Positions 26,156 to 34,208 of a stretch of 64,000 nt of DNA are shown piece after piece. Position 1 is the stretch's first letter, and each line of letters opens with the position of its first letter. A program made the position numbers and the translations under genes. Below the pieces are notes generated by a model. That model ran no database searches. It was not told the DNA's origin and saw only the letters and a list, made by a program, of their open reading frames with translations. The DNA is from [Clostridium] hylemonae DSM 15053 (GTDB lineage: Bacteria > Bacillota > Clostridia > Lachnospirales > Lachnospiraceae): the NCBI RefSeq assembly GCF_008281175.1, contig NZ_CP036524.1, positions 1,302,001-1,366,000 on the forward strand, read 5' to 3'.

Positions 26156-27682
26156 TTGAGTACTGCGCAAAGGAAAAAGCTGTGCGGAATGAAAAATATT
26201 ACAAAATGTTTTGGCAGTATAACGGCGATCGAAAACATTGATTTTGATATTTATGCAGGCGAAGTGCATGCTTTAATGGGAGAAAACGGAGCGGGAAAGA
26301 GCACGCTGATGAAGATACTTTACGGTTATTACAGCAGAACGTCAGGGGAGGTGACGGTATCTGGCAGAGAAGTACATTTTAATTCTACGCACGATGCAGA
26401 GGCAGCAGGAATAGGCATGGTGCCTCAGGAGATCGATCTGTTTCCTGAACTGACAGTGACGGAAAATCTTTTTGTTGGCAGGAAAAGACCGAGGAAAAGA
26501 TGGGGCGGGTTTGACTTCAAGAAGATGCAGGAGGAAGCTGAGGATGTATTTCATAAACTGGATGTTGATATTGATGTCAATGCTCAGGTAAAACATCTGT
26601 CAGTGGCCGGCTGTCAGATGATTGAAATAGCCAGGGCTCTTATACGGCAGGCCAGAGTCATTATTTTTGACGAACCGACGGCCTCACTTACAGATAAAGA
26701 GACAGAACGCCTGTTTAAAGTCATAGGAGAGCTGAAAGAAAAGGAAGTCGGGATCGTATATATTTCACATCGATTAGAGGAAATATTCCGTATCAGTGAT
26801 CGGATCACCGTTCTGCGTGACGGGAAGTGGGTCAGTTCTGACGAGATATCGGCATTTGACCAGGACAGGCTCGTAAAGCTTATGGTCGGCCGTCCGCTTT
26901 CGCAGTTATTTGTAAGAGGCGGCAGTAACATCGGAAAGACAGTGCTCTGCGTGGAAGGTATTTCATCCGGAGATAAGTTTAAAAATGTCAGTTTTGAGCT
27001 TCATGCAGGGGAAGTTGTAGGTATGGCGGGCCTTATCGGAGCGGGGCGCAGCGAAATCGGACAGGCTTTATTCGGAATACTTCCGTTGACTTCCGGCAGA
27101 GTAAAGATCCATGGAGAATCATACGAGATTAGATCTCCAGAAGATGCCATGAGGAAAAAGATCGTGTACCTTCCGGAAGAGCGGAGGTCTCAGGGACTGA
27201 TCCTTCCTATGAGCATCGGGGACAATATTTCTCTGGCATCGTTGAGCACACTTACAAAATGGGGCTTCATTGACTACAAAAGAGAACGGAAAATTTCTGA
27301 AAAGTATATCCATACGCTCAGTATACGAGGTGCAGCAATTGAAAAGCCGGTCAGCCAGCTTTCGGGGGGTAACCAGCAGAAGGTAGTCGTTTCTAAGATA
27401 ATGGTGAGGGAACCTGACATTCTGATACTCGACGAACCGACAAGAGGGATCGACATCGGCGCCAAATCTGAGATTTATAAACTGATCGATGAGCTGGCAA
27501 AGGCAGGGAAGGCAATTCTGCTGATCTCCTCAGAACTGCCGGAGGTTCTGTCTATGTCGGACCGTATCCTTGTGATGCATGAGGGGCAGCTTACCGGTGA
27601 GTTTACCAAAGAGGAAGCTACGCAGGAGAAGATAGGGCTGGCCGCATCTGGTGTGACGGATGTCGGAATGGAACGACTGTGA
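26156..27682 (+). CDS. sugar ABC transporter ATP-binding protein 3 (RbsA-like)
   Basis: The 508-residue protein has two ABC domains with Walker A GENGAGKST, FDEPTASLT, degenerate GLIGAGRSE, LSGGNQQK and LDEPTRGIDIG. The start is a TTG (26156) immediately after AAGGAGGGGG, with no competing ATG in reach. In importer 3 the order is ATPase, two permeases, binding protein, the reverse of importer 1. It drives the paired permeases that follow. Confidence 0.93.
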   Translation: MSTAQRKKLCGMKNITKCFGSITAIENIDFDIYAGEVHALMGENGAGKSTLMKILYGYYSRTSGEVTVSGREVHFNSTHDAEAAGIGMVPQEIDLFPELTVTENLFVGRKRPRKRWGGFDFKKMQEEAEDVFHKLDVDIDVNAQVKHLSVAGCQMIEIARALIRQARVIIFDEPTASLTDKETERLFKVIGELKEKEVGIVYISHRLEEIFRISDRITVLRDGKWVSSDEISAFDQDRLVKLMVGRPLSQLFVRGGSNIGKTVLCVEGISSGDKFKNVSFELHAGEVVGMAGLIGAGRSEIGQALFGILPLTSGRVKIHGESYEIRSPEDAMRKKIVYLPEERRSQGLILPMSIGDNISLASLSTLTKWGFIDYKRERKISEKYIHTLSIRGAAIEKPVSQLSGGNQQKVVVSKIMVREPDILILDEPTRGIDIGAKSEIYKLIDELAKAGKAILLISSELPEVLSMSDRILVMHEGQLTGEFTKEEATQEKIGLAASGVTDVGMERL

Positions 27683-27705
27683 TGATTCAGGAAGGAAAGG
27701 GTACT

Positions 27706-28707
27706 ATGGAAAATGAAAAAATGATAAGGGTGAAGGGGGAAGAACGTGCAGCCGGTTCTGTGATAATGAAGCTGCTTCTCCGTCCATCGACGCCTTCTAT
27801 TGTGTTTTCTGTAATTTTAATTGTCGTGTTTTCAGCGGCAGCAGGTAGTTTTTTATCTTTTGACAATATACAGGCTATTTTAATACAGACAGTAGTTATA
27901 GGGATCATGGCCATTGCCCTCAATTTTGTGATACTGCTCGGCGAGATTGATATATCTGTAGGATCACAGCTGGCTGTATGCGCGTATGTGTTTGGATATG
28001 TTGTCTCGTGGTCAGACTCATTGGCGCTGGGACTGGTCGCGGCTATGTCGGCAGGAGGGATCCTGGGGCTTATAAACGGATTATTAGTAGCAAAGCTCAA
28101 TCTGTCATCATTTATTGTCACACTTGCTACACAGAATGTTCTTCGCGGTATCCTGCTCGTGTATGCAGGAGGAGGCGCCCTGAATCTGACTGCTGAGCAC
28201 AGAACACTCGGGATCGGGACATTTCTTGGCATTAATATATCAGTTTATGTTTTTCTTCTCGTGTTTATTATCTGTGCAATGCTGAGCAGGCATACGGTGT
28301 GGGGGCGCGACGTATTTGCAGTCGGGGGGAATCAAAGAGCTGCCGTTATGGCAGGGCTGCCGGTCATAAATACATATTTAAAAGCATATGTGCTGCTCGG
28401 AGTCTGCTGCGGTCTTACCGGAGGCATTTTCCTCTGCCAGATAGGACAGCTTCAGGCAGCCATTGCAAATGGCTATGAGATGCGGGTCATCGCCGCAGTG
28501 GCCATCGGCGGAACGTCCATGGCCGGCGGCAGAGGTTCTGCTTTATCACCCCTTGTGGGTTCCATATTGATAGGTATTATTTTAAATGGGATGTCTGTGA
28601 TGGCAGTACCGTCTACGTTTGAATCTCTTGTACTGGGGGCAATTATATTATTGGCTGTTGCAGTGGATGCAGTACGGCATAAGGTGGTGAACAAACATTA
28701 TGAATAA
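27706..28707 (+). CDS. sugar ABC transporter permease 3a
   Basis: The 333-residue permease has the NFVILLGEIDISVGSQLAV motif, FIVTLATQNVLRG, AVGGNQRAAVMAG and AAVAIGGTSMAGGRG. An ATG at 27682 overlaps the ATPase stop, but GGAAAGG lies just ahead of ATG 27706, so the shorter form is preferred. Its last 8 bases overlap the start of a second, different permease. Two distinct permeases imply a heterodimeric channel, as in AI-2/rhamnose-type or xylitol-type importers, unlike the single-permease importers 1 and 2. Confidence 0.9.
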   Translation: MENEKMIRVKGEERAAGSVIMKLLLRPSTPSIVFSVILIVVFSAAAGSFLSFDNIQAILIQTVVIGIMAIALNFVILLGEIDISVGSQLAVCAYVFGYVVSWSDSLALGLVAAMSAGGILGLINGLLVAKLNLSSFIVTLATQNVLRGILLVYAGGGALNLTAEHRTLGIGTFLGINISVYVFLLVFIICAMLSRHTVWGRDVFAVGGNQRAAVMAGLPVINTYLKAYVLLGVCCGLTGGIFLCQIGQLQAAIANGYEMRVIAAVAIGGTSMAGGRGSALSPLVGSILIGIILNGMSVMAVPSTFESLVLGAIILLAVAVDAVRHKVVNKHYE

Positions 28708-29653
28708 ATTCCAGACATTTATCAGAAAGGATTCGGCACGTATTTGTATGCTTCTGCTGATCATTGTTGTCGAATGCATTGTATTTTCCAGCACGGGATA
28801 TTTCTTTACAGCCAGTAATATATTCGATGCGCTCAGAGCATCCGTGGAGATCGGATTGGCGGCGCTTGGTATGACGTTTGTCATAATGACGACAGGCATT
28901 GATCTGTCTGTCGGTTCGCTGCTGGCGCTTGTATCTGTGACTATCGGCTTTACCTATCAGGCAGGCTGTCCATTTGTGCTCTCACTTCTGCTTGGACTTC
29001 TGGTCGGGATTGCAGGAGGAGCCTTTAACGGAGCTCTTATCGTATACGGAAGGCTCCATCCATTTGTAGTAACGCTCGGGACGTTTTCTTTCTACAGAGG
29101 TATCGCCTATGCGGCTACAAACGCAGGAGCGGTTTCTGTCTTTCCCGATGGCTATGCTTTAGCCGGAAGGGCATATATTCTGGGTGTCGTGCCAGTGCAG
29201 GTAGTCGTATTTGTTGTGCTCACGATCCTTATCTGGATCCTGAGCAAAAAGACGCCGTTCGGGACTTATGTGACAGCCATGGGATATAACGAGGAGGCGG
29301 CCAGATTTTCTGGTGTGCAGATAAGAAAAATCAAAATGCTTGTGTACATACTGATCGGATTTCTTGTGGCAGCCGCGGCCATTATATACACTTCGCGGGT
29401 ATCAACGGCAAGGGGAAATGCTGCTATCGGAATGGAGCTGAACGTGATCGCGGCAGTGGTACTTGGAGGGACGGATATTAAGGGAGGAAAAGGGACTATC
29501 GCAGGAACCTTTCTCGGGGTTGTCATACTGGCCTTTTTGAAAAATGGCCTGGCTATGCTTTCTATCCGGGGAGACTGGGCGCTGTGCGTGACAGGTATCG
29601 TCTTACTGCTTGGCATCCTTTTGAACCGGGCGCTGGAGGTCCGGCAAGAATAG
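28700..29653 (+). CDS. sugar ABC transporter permease 3b
   Basis: The 317-residue permease has GMTFVIMTTGIDLSVGSLLAL (a fully canonical motif), FVVTLGTFSFYRG, AMGYNEEAARFSG and AAVVLGGTDIKGGKG. It overlaps permease 3a by 8 bases, so translational coupling is likely. It is clearly different from 3a in sequence, which supports a heterodimer rather than a recent duplicate. Fifty-four bases separate it from the binding protein gene. Confidence 0.91.
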   Translation: MNKFQTFIRKDSARICMLLLIIVVECIVFSSTGYFFTASNIFDALRASVEIGLAALGMTFVIMTTGIDLSVGSLLALVSVTIGFTYQAGCPFVLSLLLGLLVGIAGGAFNGALIVYGRLHPFVVTLGTFSFYRGIAYAATNAGAVSVFPDGYALAGRAYILGVVPVQVVVFVVLTILIWILSKKTPFGTYVTAMGYNEEAARFSGVQIRKIKMLVYILIGFLVAAAAIIYTSRVSTARGNAAIGMELNVIAAVVLGGTDIKGGKGTIAGTFLGVVILAFLKNGLAMLSIRGDWALCVTGIVLLLGILLNRALEVRQE

Positions 29654-29707
29654 TAACTGCTGCCGTAGTGCAGTGTAAATAAAAACAAAAAAAGGAGATG
29701 TGAGATT

Positions 29708-30754
29708 ATGAAAAAGAGAATGTTGTCAATGGTACTAATAACGGCGCTGCTTCTTTGCGGGCTGGCAGGCTGTACGACGGAAAAAGCCGGTGGCGCGTCC
29801 GGAGACAAAAAAGATGAAGGAAAAAGTCAGGAGAAAGTGACGATAGGAATGTGCCCTAAATTTACAAGCGATCCATATATGGTCGCGGCTGGAGAAGGAG
29901 CACAGGAGGCCTGTGATGAACTTGGGTATACGCTGGACTTTAACGGCCCTGTTAACGCGGATATTGCAGCACAGTCAGATATCATTGACCAGTGGACACA
30001 GAAAAAATATACGGCCATAACCATTTCGGCCAATGATGCGGATGCACTGTCGCCGGCCATGAAAGCAGCGCAGGACGCGGGAATATACACATCTGCATGG
30101 GACGCAGATGTAAACGCAGATTCCAGAGAATTATTCCTTAATCAGGTCACGTTTGAGGGCATGGGGAAAACCATGGTAGATATGATGGTAGAAGAGGCTG
30201 GCAGTTCCGGCGATTTCCTCGTTGTAACGGCGGTACTTACAGCACCGAATCAAAATGCATGGATAGAAGAGATGAAAAAGTATATGGAAGCCAACTATCC
30301 GGACATGAAAATTGTAGATATTTTGGCGGGAGATGAAGATCTTGCCAAGAGCCGTGATGTGACGTTGAATTATCTGAGAAGCCATCCGGAAACAAAAGGA
30401 GTATTTGCCGTGACAGGAATGGCAAGCCCTGGAGTATGTGAAGCGATCGAACAGCTTGACCTGGTAGGAAAGGTTGCCGTAACAGGTCTTGGAGTGCCAA
30501 GTCTTATCAAAGACTATTTGAAAAAAGGGACGATCAACCAGTGCTGTCTGTGGAGCCCATATGATATAGGATATGGCGCGATGTATCTTGCGAAGACACA
30601 GATCGATGGGAAGCTTGACGAGGCAAAAGAACAGGGATACATTGAGGCGGGCCGCTTAGGAAAGCTGGAATTTATTGACAAAGATAAGGGAATCGTACTG
30701 CTGGGTGATCCTTTGATCTTTACGAAAGATAATGTGGATGATTATGATTTCTAA
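29708..30754 (+). CDS. sugar/cyclitol ABC transporter substrate-binding lipoprotein 3
   Basis: The 348-residue lipoprotein has the lipobox LAGC, a Gly/Lys/Asp linker and RbsB-like blocks: VTIGMCPKFTSDPYMVAAGEGAQEA, YTAITISANDADALSP, SRDVTLNYLRSHPETKGVFAVTG, and GLGVPSLIKDYL. The DPYMVAAGEGAQEA-type opening resembles LsrB/RhaS-like binding proteins, in line with the paired permeases. AAAGGAGATG precedes the ATG. It closes importer 3 and is followed by a Gfo-isomerase pair. Confidence 0.91.
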   Translation: MKKRMLSMVLITALLLCGLAGCTTEKAGGASGDKKDEGKSQEKVTIGMCPKFTSDPYMVAAGEGAQEACDELGYTLDFNGPVNADIAAQSDIIDQWTQKKYTAITISANDADALSPAMKAAQDAGIYTSAWDADVNADSRELFLNQVTFEGMGKTMVDMMVEEAGSSGDFLVVTAVLTAPNQNAWIEEMKKYMEANYPDMKIVDILAGDEDLAKSRDVTLNYLRSHPETKGVFAVTGMASPGVCEAIEQLDLVGKVAVTGLGVPSLIKDYLKKGTINQCCLWSPYDIGYGAMYLAKTQIDGKLDEAKEQGYIEAGRLGKLEFIDKDKGIVLLGDPLIFTKDNVDDYDF

Positions 30755-30787
30755 CATGTCAGGAACCAAAAGAAAGCAGGAGATAGA

Positions 30788-31939
30788 ATGAAAGAGACTT
30801 TGAATTTTGCACTTATTGGACACATGTTTATGGGAAGGGCGCACAGTCATGCTCTCAATGATGTTGGGATGTTTATGAAAGATCTGAAGATCCGTCCTGT
30901 ATTGAAGACGATATGCGGTATCGGAGACGGGCTTGAAGATACGAAGGAACGTTTTCACTGGGAAAAAAGTGAAACGGACTGGCACAAGGTAATGAGTGAT
31001 CCGGAGATTGATGTTGTAAGCATTGCCGTGCCGGGGTTTCTTCACAAAGAAATTGCTGTAGAAGCGGCCAGAAACGGTAAACACATACTCTGTGAAAAAC
31101 CATTGGCCCGTGATTATACGGAAGCTCTTGCCATGTTTCAGGCTGCAAATGAGAATAATGTGCTGCATATGGTTAATTTTAATTACCGAAGGATTCCTGC
31201 CGTTGCGCTGGCAAAACAGATGATCGAGGAAGGCCAGCTTGGTGAGATTGTAAGCTACAAAGGGTTTTACCAGCAGGACTGGGCATTGTCTGGAGCCCCC
31301 ATGTCCTGGAGGTATAAAAGTGAGATGGTCGGAAAAGGACCACTTGAAATGGGGATACATATAACGGATATGGCACAGTGGCTCGTCGGTGGAATCACAG
31401 AAGTGGTGTCTGTCATGGATACGGTAGTGAAAGAACGCGGTACTGCGGACGGCGGTACAGATGTAGTGACAAATGATGATAATACGGTCTGGCTTGCAAA
31501 GTTTGAAAATGGCGTTATGGGTATATTTGAGGCGTCAAGAGCACATATGGGACGGAAAAATTTTCAGTGGTTTGAGGTGAACGGAACAAAAGGCTCCCTC
31601 AGATTTGAGCTGGAGCGGATGAACGAACTCAATGTATATCTGAGCAATGACGGCGAAGACCGCAGAGGCTTCCGTAATATTATCGTGACAGAAGAGATGC
31701 ACAAGTATATAAAAAACTGGTGGCCGGCAGGGCATATGCTCGGATGGGAACACACGGTGCTGCATCAGTATTACGAATTTCTTAAGGCAGTGGAAGGGGA
31801 ATACATGCCAAGGCCAAGCTTTGAAGACGGTATGAAAGCACAAAGGGTGCTGGATGCAGTTGTGAGATCTGCAGAGGAGAAACGCTGGGTGGCCATAGCG
31901 GAGATCAAAGGCAGAGAAGAGCCCGGGATAAGGAGGTAA
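30788..31939 (+). CDS. Gfo/Idh/MocA family oxidoreductase 4 (long type)
   Basis: The 383-residue protein has a slightly unusual dinucleotide loop, FALIGHMFMGRAHSHA, followed by DVVSIAVPGFLHKEIA, GKHILCEKPLARDY, NYRRIPAVALAKQMI and EMGIHITDMAQWLVGG. It is a long-type member like the protein at 13078 and is likewise followed (5 bases) by a long TIM-barrel protein. Long Gfo enzymes of this kind include 3-keto-forming glycoside oxidoreductases as well as cyclitol dehydrogenases. AGCAGGAGAT precedes the ATG. Confidence 0.85.
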   Translation: MKETLNFALIGHMFMGRAHSHALNDVGMFMKDLKIRPVLKTICGIGDGLEDTKERFHWEKSETDWHKVMSDPEIDVVSIAVPGFLHKEIAVEAARNGKHILCEKPLARDYTEALAMFQAANENNVLHMVNFNYRRIPAVALAKQMIEEGQLGEIVSYKGFYQQDWALSGAPMSWRYKSEMVGKGPLEMGIHITDMAQWLVGGITEVVSVMDTVVKERGTADGGTDVVTNDDNTVWLAKFENGVMGIFEASRAHMGRKNFQWFEVNGTKGSLRFELERMNELNVYLSNDGEDRRGFRNIIVTEEMHKYIKNWWPAGHMLGWEHTVLHQYYEFLKAVEGEYMPRPSFEDGMKAQRVLDAVVRSAEEKRWVAIAEIKGREEPGIRR

Positions 31940-31943
31940 CAGC

Positions 31944-32951
31944 ATGCATTTAACATTGATGACGGACAGCCTCGGAAAGCTGTCCTTTGAGGAAATGCTG
32001 GATACGGCTGCAATGCTCGGAATCGAAACACTGGAGATTCCCACAGGAGGATATTCCAATGCGCCGCACATGGACATTGACAGACTGCTGGAGAGCAGAC
32101 AGGCCAGAGAAGATTATATGAGAGCGATCGAAAGCAGGGGACTGAGACTCGAGGTATTGAACTGCAACGGCAACCAGCTGTCCCCGGATCCGCAGGGGGA
32201 GAAGGATGCCAGGCTCGTTGAGAAGACATTCCGTCTCGCGCAGCTGCTTGGCGTGGAGAAAATAGCCATGATGTCAGGCCTGCCGGGCGGCGGTCCCGGA
32301 GCGAAGTATGCCAACTGGGTCACCTGCTGCTGGCCGCCTGTTATGCTGGAGATGCTGGAGTATCAGTGGAATGAGGCAGGGATACCTTATTGGGAGAATA
32401 CAGTGAAACTGGCAGAGCAGTGCGGCATAAAAAAGATCGCGCTGGAAGTGCATCCGACACAGATCGTCTATAATGTGCCCACATTGCTGAAGCTGAGGCA
32501 GGCTGTCGGTCCGATGATCGGCGCCAACCTGGATCCGAGCCATCTTTTTTTCATGGGCATGGATCCGGTCGAGGCAGCGAAAGCGCTCGGAAGGGAGCGG
32601 GCAGTCTACCATGTACACGCCAAAGACACCCATATCGAGAGGGACGTAGCTGATTTGAACGGGAATCATGAGACAGCGGCTTATTTGAGCACACCGGCAT
32701 ATGAGCGCTCCTGGACATACTGCGCGCTCGGATATGGACATGATGTGTTCTGGTGGAAACGTTATCTCATGACACTGCTGGAATTTGGCTATGACGGACC
32801 CCTCAGTCTGGAGATAGAAGACGTAGTAATGCCAAGTGTGATCGCCACGGCCAAATCAGCAGATTTGTTAAAAGAGGCGATGCCCCGTGATTATACGAGA
32901 GACTTTCCGGCGCATCTGCTGGAAATTAAAGGGCTTGGGTTTGATATCTGA
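31944..32951 (+). CDS. TIM-barrel sugar isomerase/epimerase family protein 5 (long type)
   Basis: The 335-residue barrel has FEEMLDTAAMLGIETLEIPTG, KKIALEVHPTQIVYN, GANLDPSHLFFMG, AVYHVHAKDTH and GPLSLEIEDVV, retaining the metal-binding Glu/Asp/His/Glu. It matches the protein at 14240 in length and C-terminal architecture. Some relatives act with a Gfo oxidoreductase in C-glycoside cleavage, but the small partner subunit of those systems is not seen here. It ends the 17.6-33.0 kb gene run. Confidence 0.82.
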   Translation: MHLTLMTDSLGKLSFEEMLDTAAMLGIETLEIPTGGYSNAPHMDIDRLLESRQAREDYMRAIESRGLRLEVLNCNGNQLSPDPQGEKDARLVEKTFRLAQLLGVEKIAMMSGLPGGGPGAKYANWVTCCWPPVMLEMLEYQWNEAGIPYWENTVKLAEQCGIKKIALEVHPTQIVYNVPTLLKLRQAVGPMIGANLDPSHLFFMGMDPVEAAKALGRERAVYHVHAKDTHIERDVADLNGNHETAAYLSTPAYERSWTYCALGYGHDVFWWKRYLMTLLEFGYDGPLSLEIEDVVMPSVIATAKSADLLKEAMPRDYTRDFPAHLLEIKGLGFDI

Positions 32952-32983
32952 CGGATTGCAGATTGTACAAAGAGTTATGATAT

Positions 32984-33034
32984 AAAATTCCCGGCCGGTA
33001 AAGTATGTAAGCTTTATCGGCCGGGAATTTTTAT
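32984..33034 (+). terminator. intrinsic terminator of second catabolic operon
   Basis: A perfect 14-bp stem (32984-32997 with 33018-33031), extended by further pairs into the loop, ends in a T-run. A matching A-run on the left makes it usable in both directions. Confidence 0.9.
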
Positions 33035-33139
33035 ATGATTATATAATATGGATTGACTTTCTTATATTTTTGTATAATAATTTATATAGAAATATATTTT
33101 GTGCTGATGTTACTGCTAGTTAGAAGGGAGAGGTTGTCT

Positions 33140-33925
33140 ATGGATATAGAGAGTCTGATCAGGCGGAAAAAAGAGCTTGGGATCACGAATCAGCAGCTGG
33201 CGCAGATCTCCGGCATATCGCTTGGAACTGTCAATAAAATATTCAGCGGTGCAACGAGATCACCGCAGAATGACACGATGAACGCGCTTGTGTCAGCGCT
33301 TGGCCTGGATTTTTATCAGTATCGTCCAGGTTCCCGTGCGGACGTAATATGCGAGCCGTCCTCTGCTTACCAAATGGACACGAACTCCGGCATATATACG
33401 CTGGATGATTACGACAGCCTGCCGGTTGAAGTTCGTGCCGAGCTGATCGATGGTTATCTTGTTTTTATGGAAGCGCCTTCTGTGAGACATCAGGAGATCA
33501 TCGGAGAGCTTTATTATTGCATCCGCCATCATATCAAGAAAGCAAAAGGAAGCTGCAAAGTTATTTTATCCCCGGTAGATGTGCAGCTTGACAACGACGA
33601 CAGGACGGTCGTCCAGCCGGATCTGCTCATTGTTTGTGACCGTGGAAAGAGTGACGGACACAGGATCCACGGGGCGCCGGATTATGTGGCAGAAGTAGTT
33701 TCCGCGGGCAGCCGGAAGCGGGATTACCTTGTGAAGCTGAACAAATACTGGACGGCCGGGGTGAGAGAATACTGGATCATAGATCCGGACGGCAGGAAGG
33801 TTACGGTATACGAGTTCGGGGAGCAGGAAGAGAATTTTCAGATGCAGACGTATACCTTTCAGGATAAGATACCGGTAAGTACATGCACCGGTCTGGTCAT
33901 TGATTTTTCAGAGCTGGATCTTTAA
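33140..33925 (+). CDS. XRE-type HTH fused to Uma2-family nuclease-like domain
   Basis: The 261-residue protein joins an N-terminal Cro/C1-type HTH (residues 1-60, LGITNQQLAQISGISLGTVNKIF) to a Uma2/DUF820 domain (about 80-255). The second part shows the PD-(D/E)XK-like elements: RAELIDGYLVFM, VVQPDLLIVCD, and APDYVAEVVSAGSRKRDYLVKLNKYWTAGVREYWIIDP. ATG 33140 follows AAGGGAGAGG; an in-frame start at 33053 would add a hydrophobic stretch and lies in the promoter. TTGACT at 33053-33058 with AATAAT 17 bases on may be that promoter. Uma2 domains are widespread and functionally unclear. It forms its own transcription unit between terminators. Confidence 0.85.
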   Translation: MDIESLIRRKKELGITNQQLAQISGISLGTVNKIFSGATRSPQNDTMNALVSALGLDFYQYRPGSRADVICEPSSAYQMDTNSGIYTLDDYDSLPVEVRAELIDGYLVFMEAPSVRHQEIIGELYYCIRHHIKKAKGSCKVILSPVDVQLDNDDRTVVQPDLLIVCDRGKSDGHRIHGAPDYVAEVVSAGSRKRDYLVKLNKYWTAGVREYWIIDPDGRKVTVYEFGEQEENFQMQTYTFQDKIPVSTCTGLVIDFSELDL

Positions 33926-33966
33926 CGGCCGGGATTAGGACAACAAAGAGATGCCTGTCGGAAGAG

Positions 33967-34002
33967 AAAGTCTTCTTCGCGTTGAGCGAAGAAGACTTTT
34001 TT
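33967..34002 (+). terminator. intrinsic terminator after HTH-Uma2 gene
   Basis: A perfect 14-bp stem (33967-33980 with 33986-33999) with a 5-base loop runs directly into Ts. Confidence 0.92.
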
Positions 34003-34208
34003 CTGTTTTGGGAACAGGAAAGCGATATGAAAACAAGAATATTGTTATTTTATATAGCAATAAATTTATAGAAGTGAGAGGACAAGATTGTTAATATAAT
34101 AGTAAGTTAATCGTGTGTGATAAATTGTTGGAACAGAAGTTTATAAGAATATTGTTATAATATGTGCAAATTCTGTTATAACAGTTCGCAAAGGAAAGGA
34201 GAAGGAAA
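34003..34208 (+). promoter_or_regulatory. control region of the transketolase-IolN operon
   Basis: Two TGTTAT-type sites are present. The upstream one at 34043-34048 with a weak partner at 34064 is followed by a TAATAT/TATAAT -10 candidate at 34092-34100, and aligns over about 40 bases with the site at 17323. The downstream one, TGTTAT at 34153 and 34174 (21 apart), shares an 18-base identical stretch with the site at 17485. GGAAAGGAGAAGG is the ribosome site. The paired layout copies that of the second catabolic operon, indicating a common regulator. Confidence 0.6.

Noticed and set aside
33053-33139. Longer N-terminus for the HTH-Uma2 protein
   Set aside because: The extension coincides with promoter-like sequence and lacks a ribosome site; ATG 33140 has a good one.
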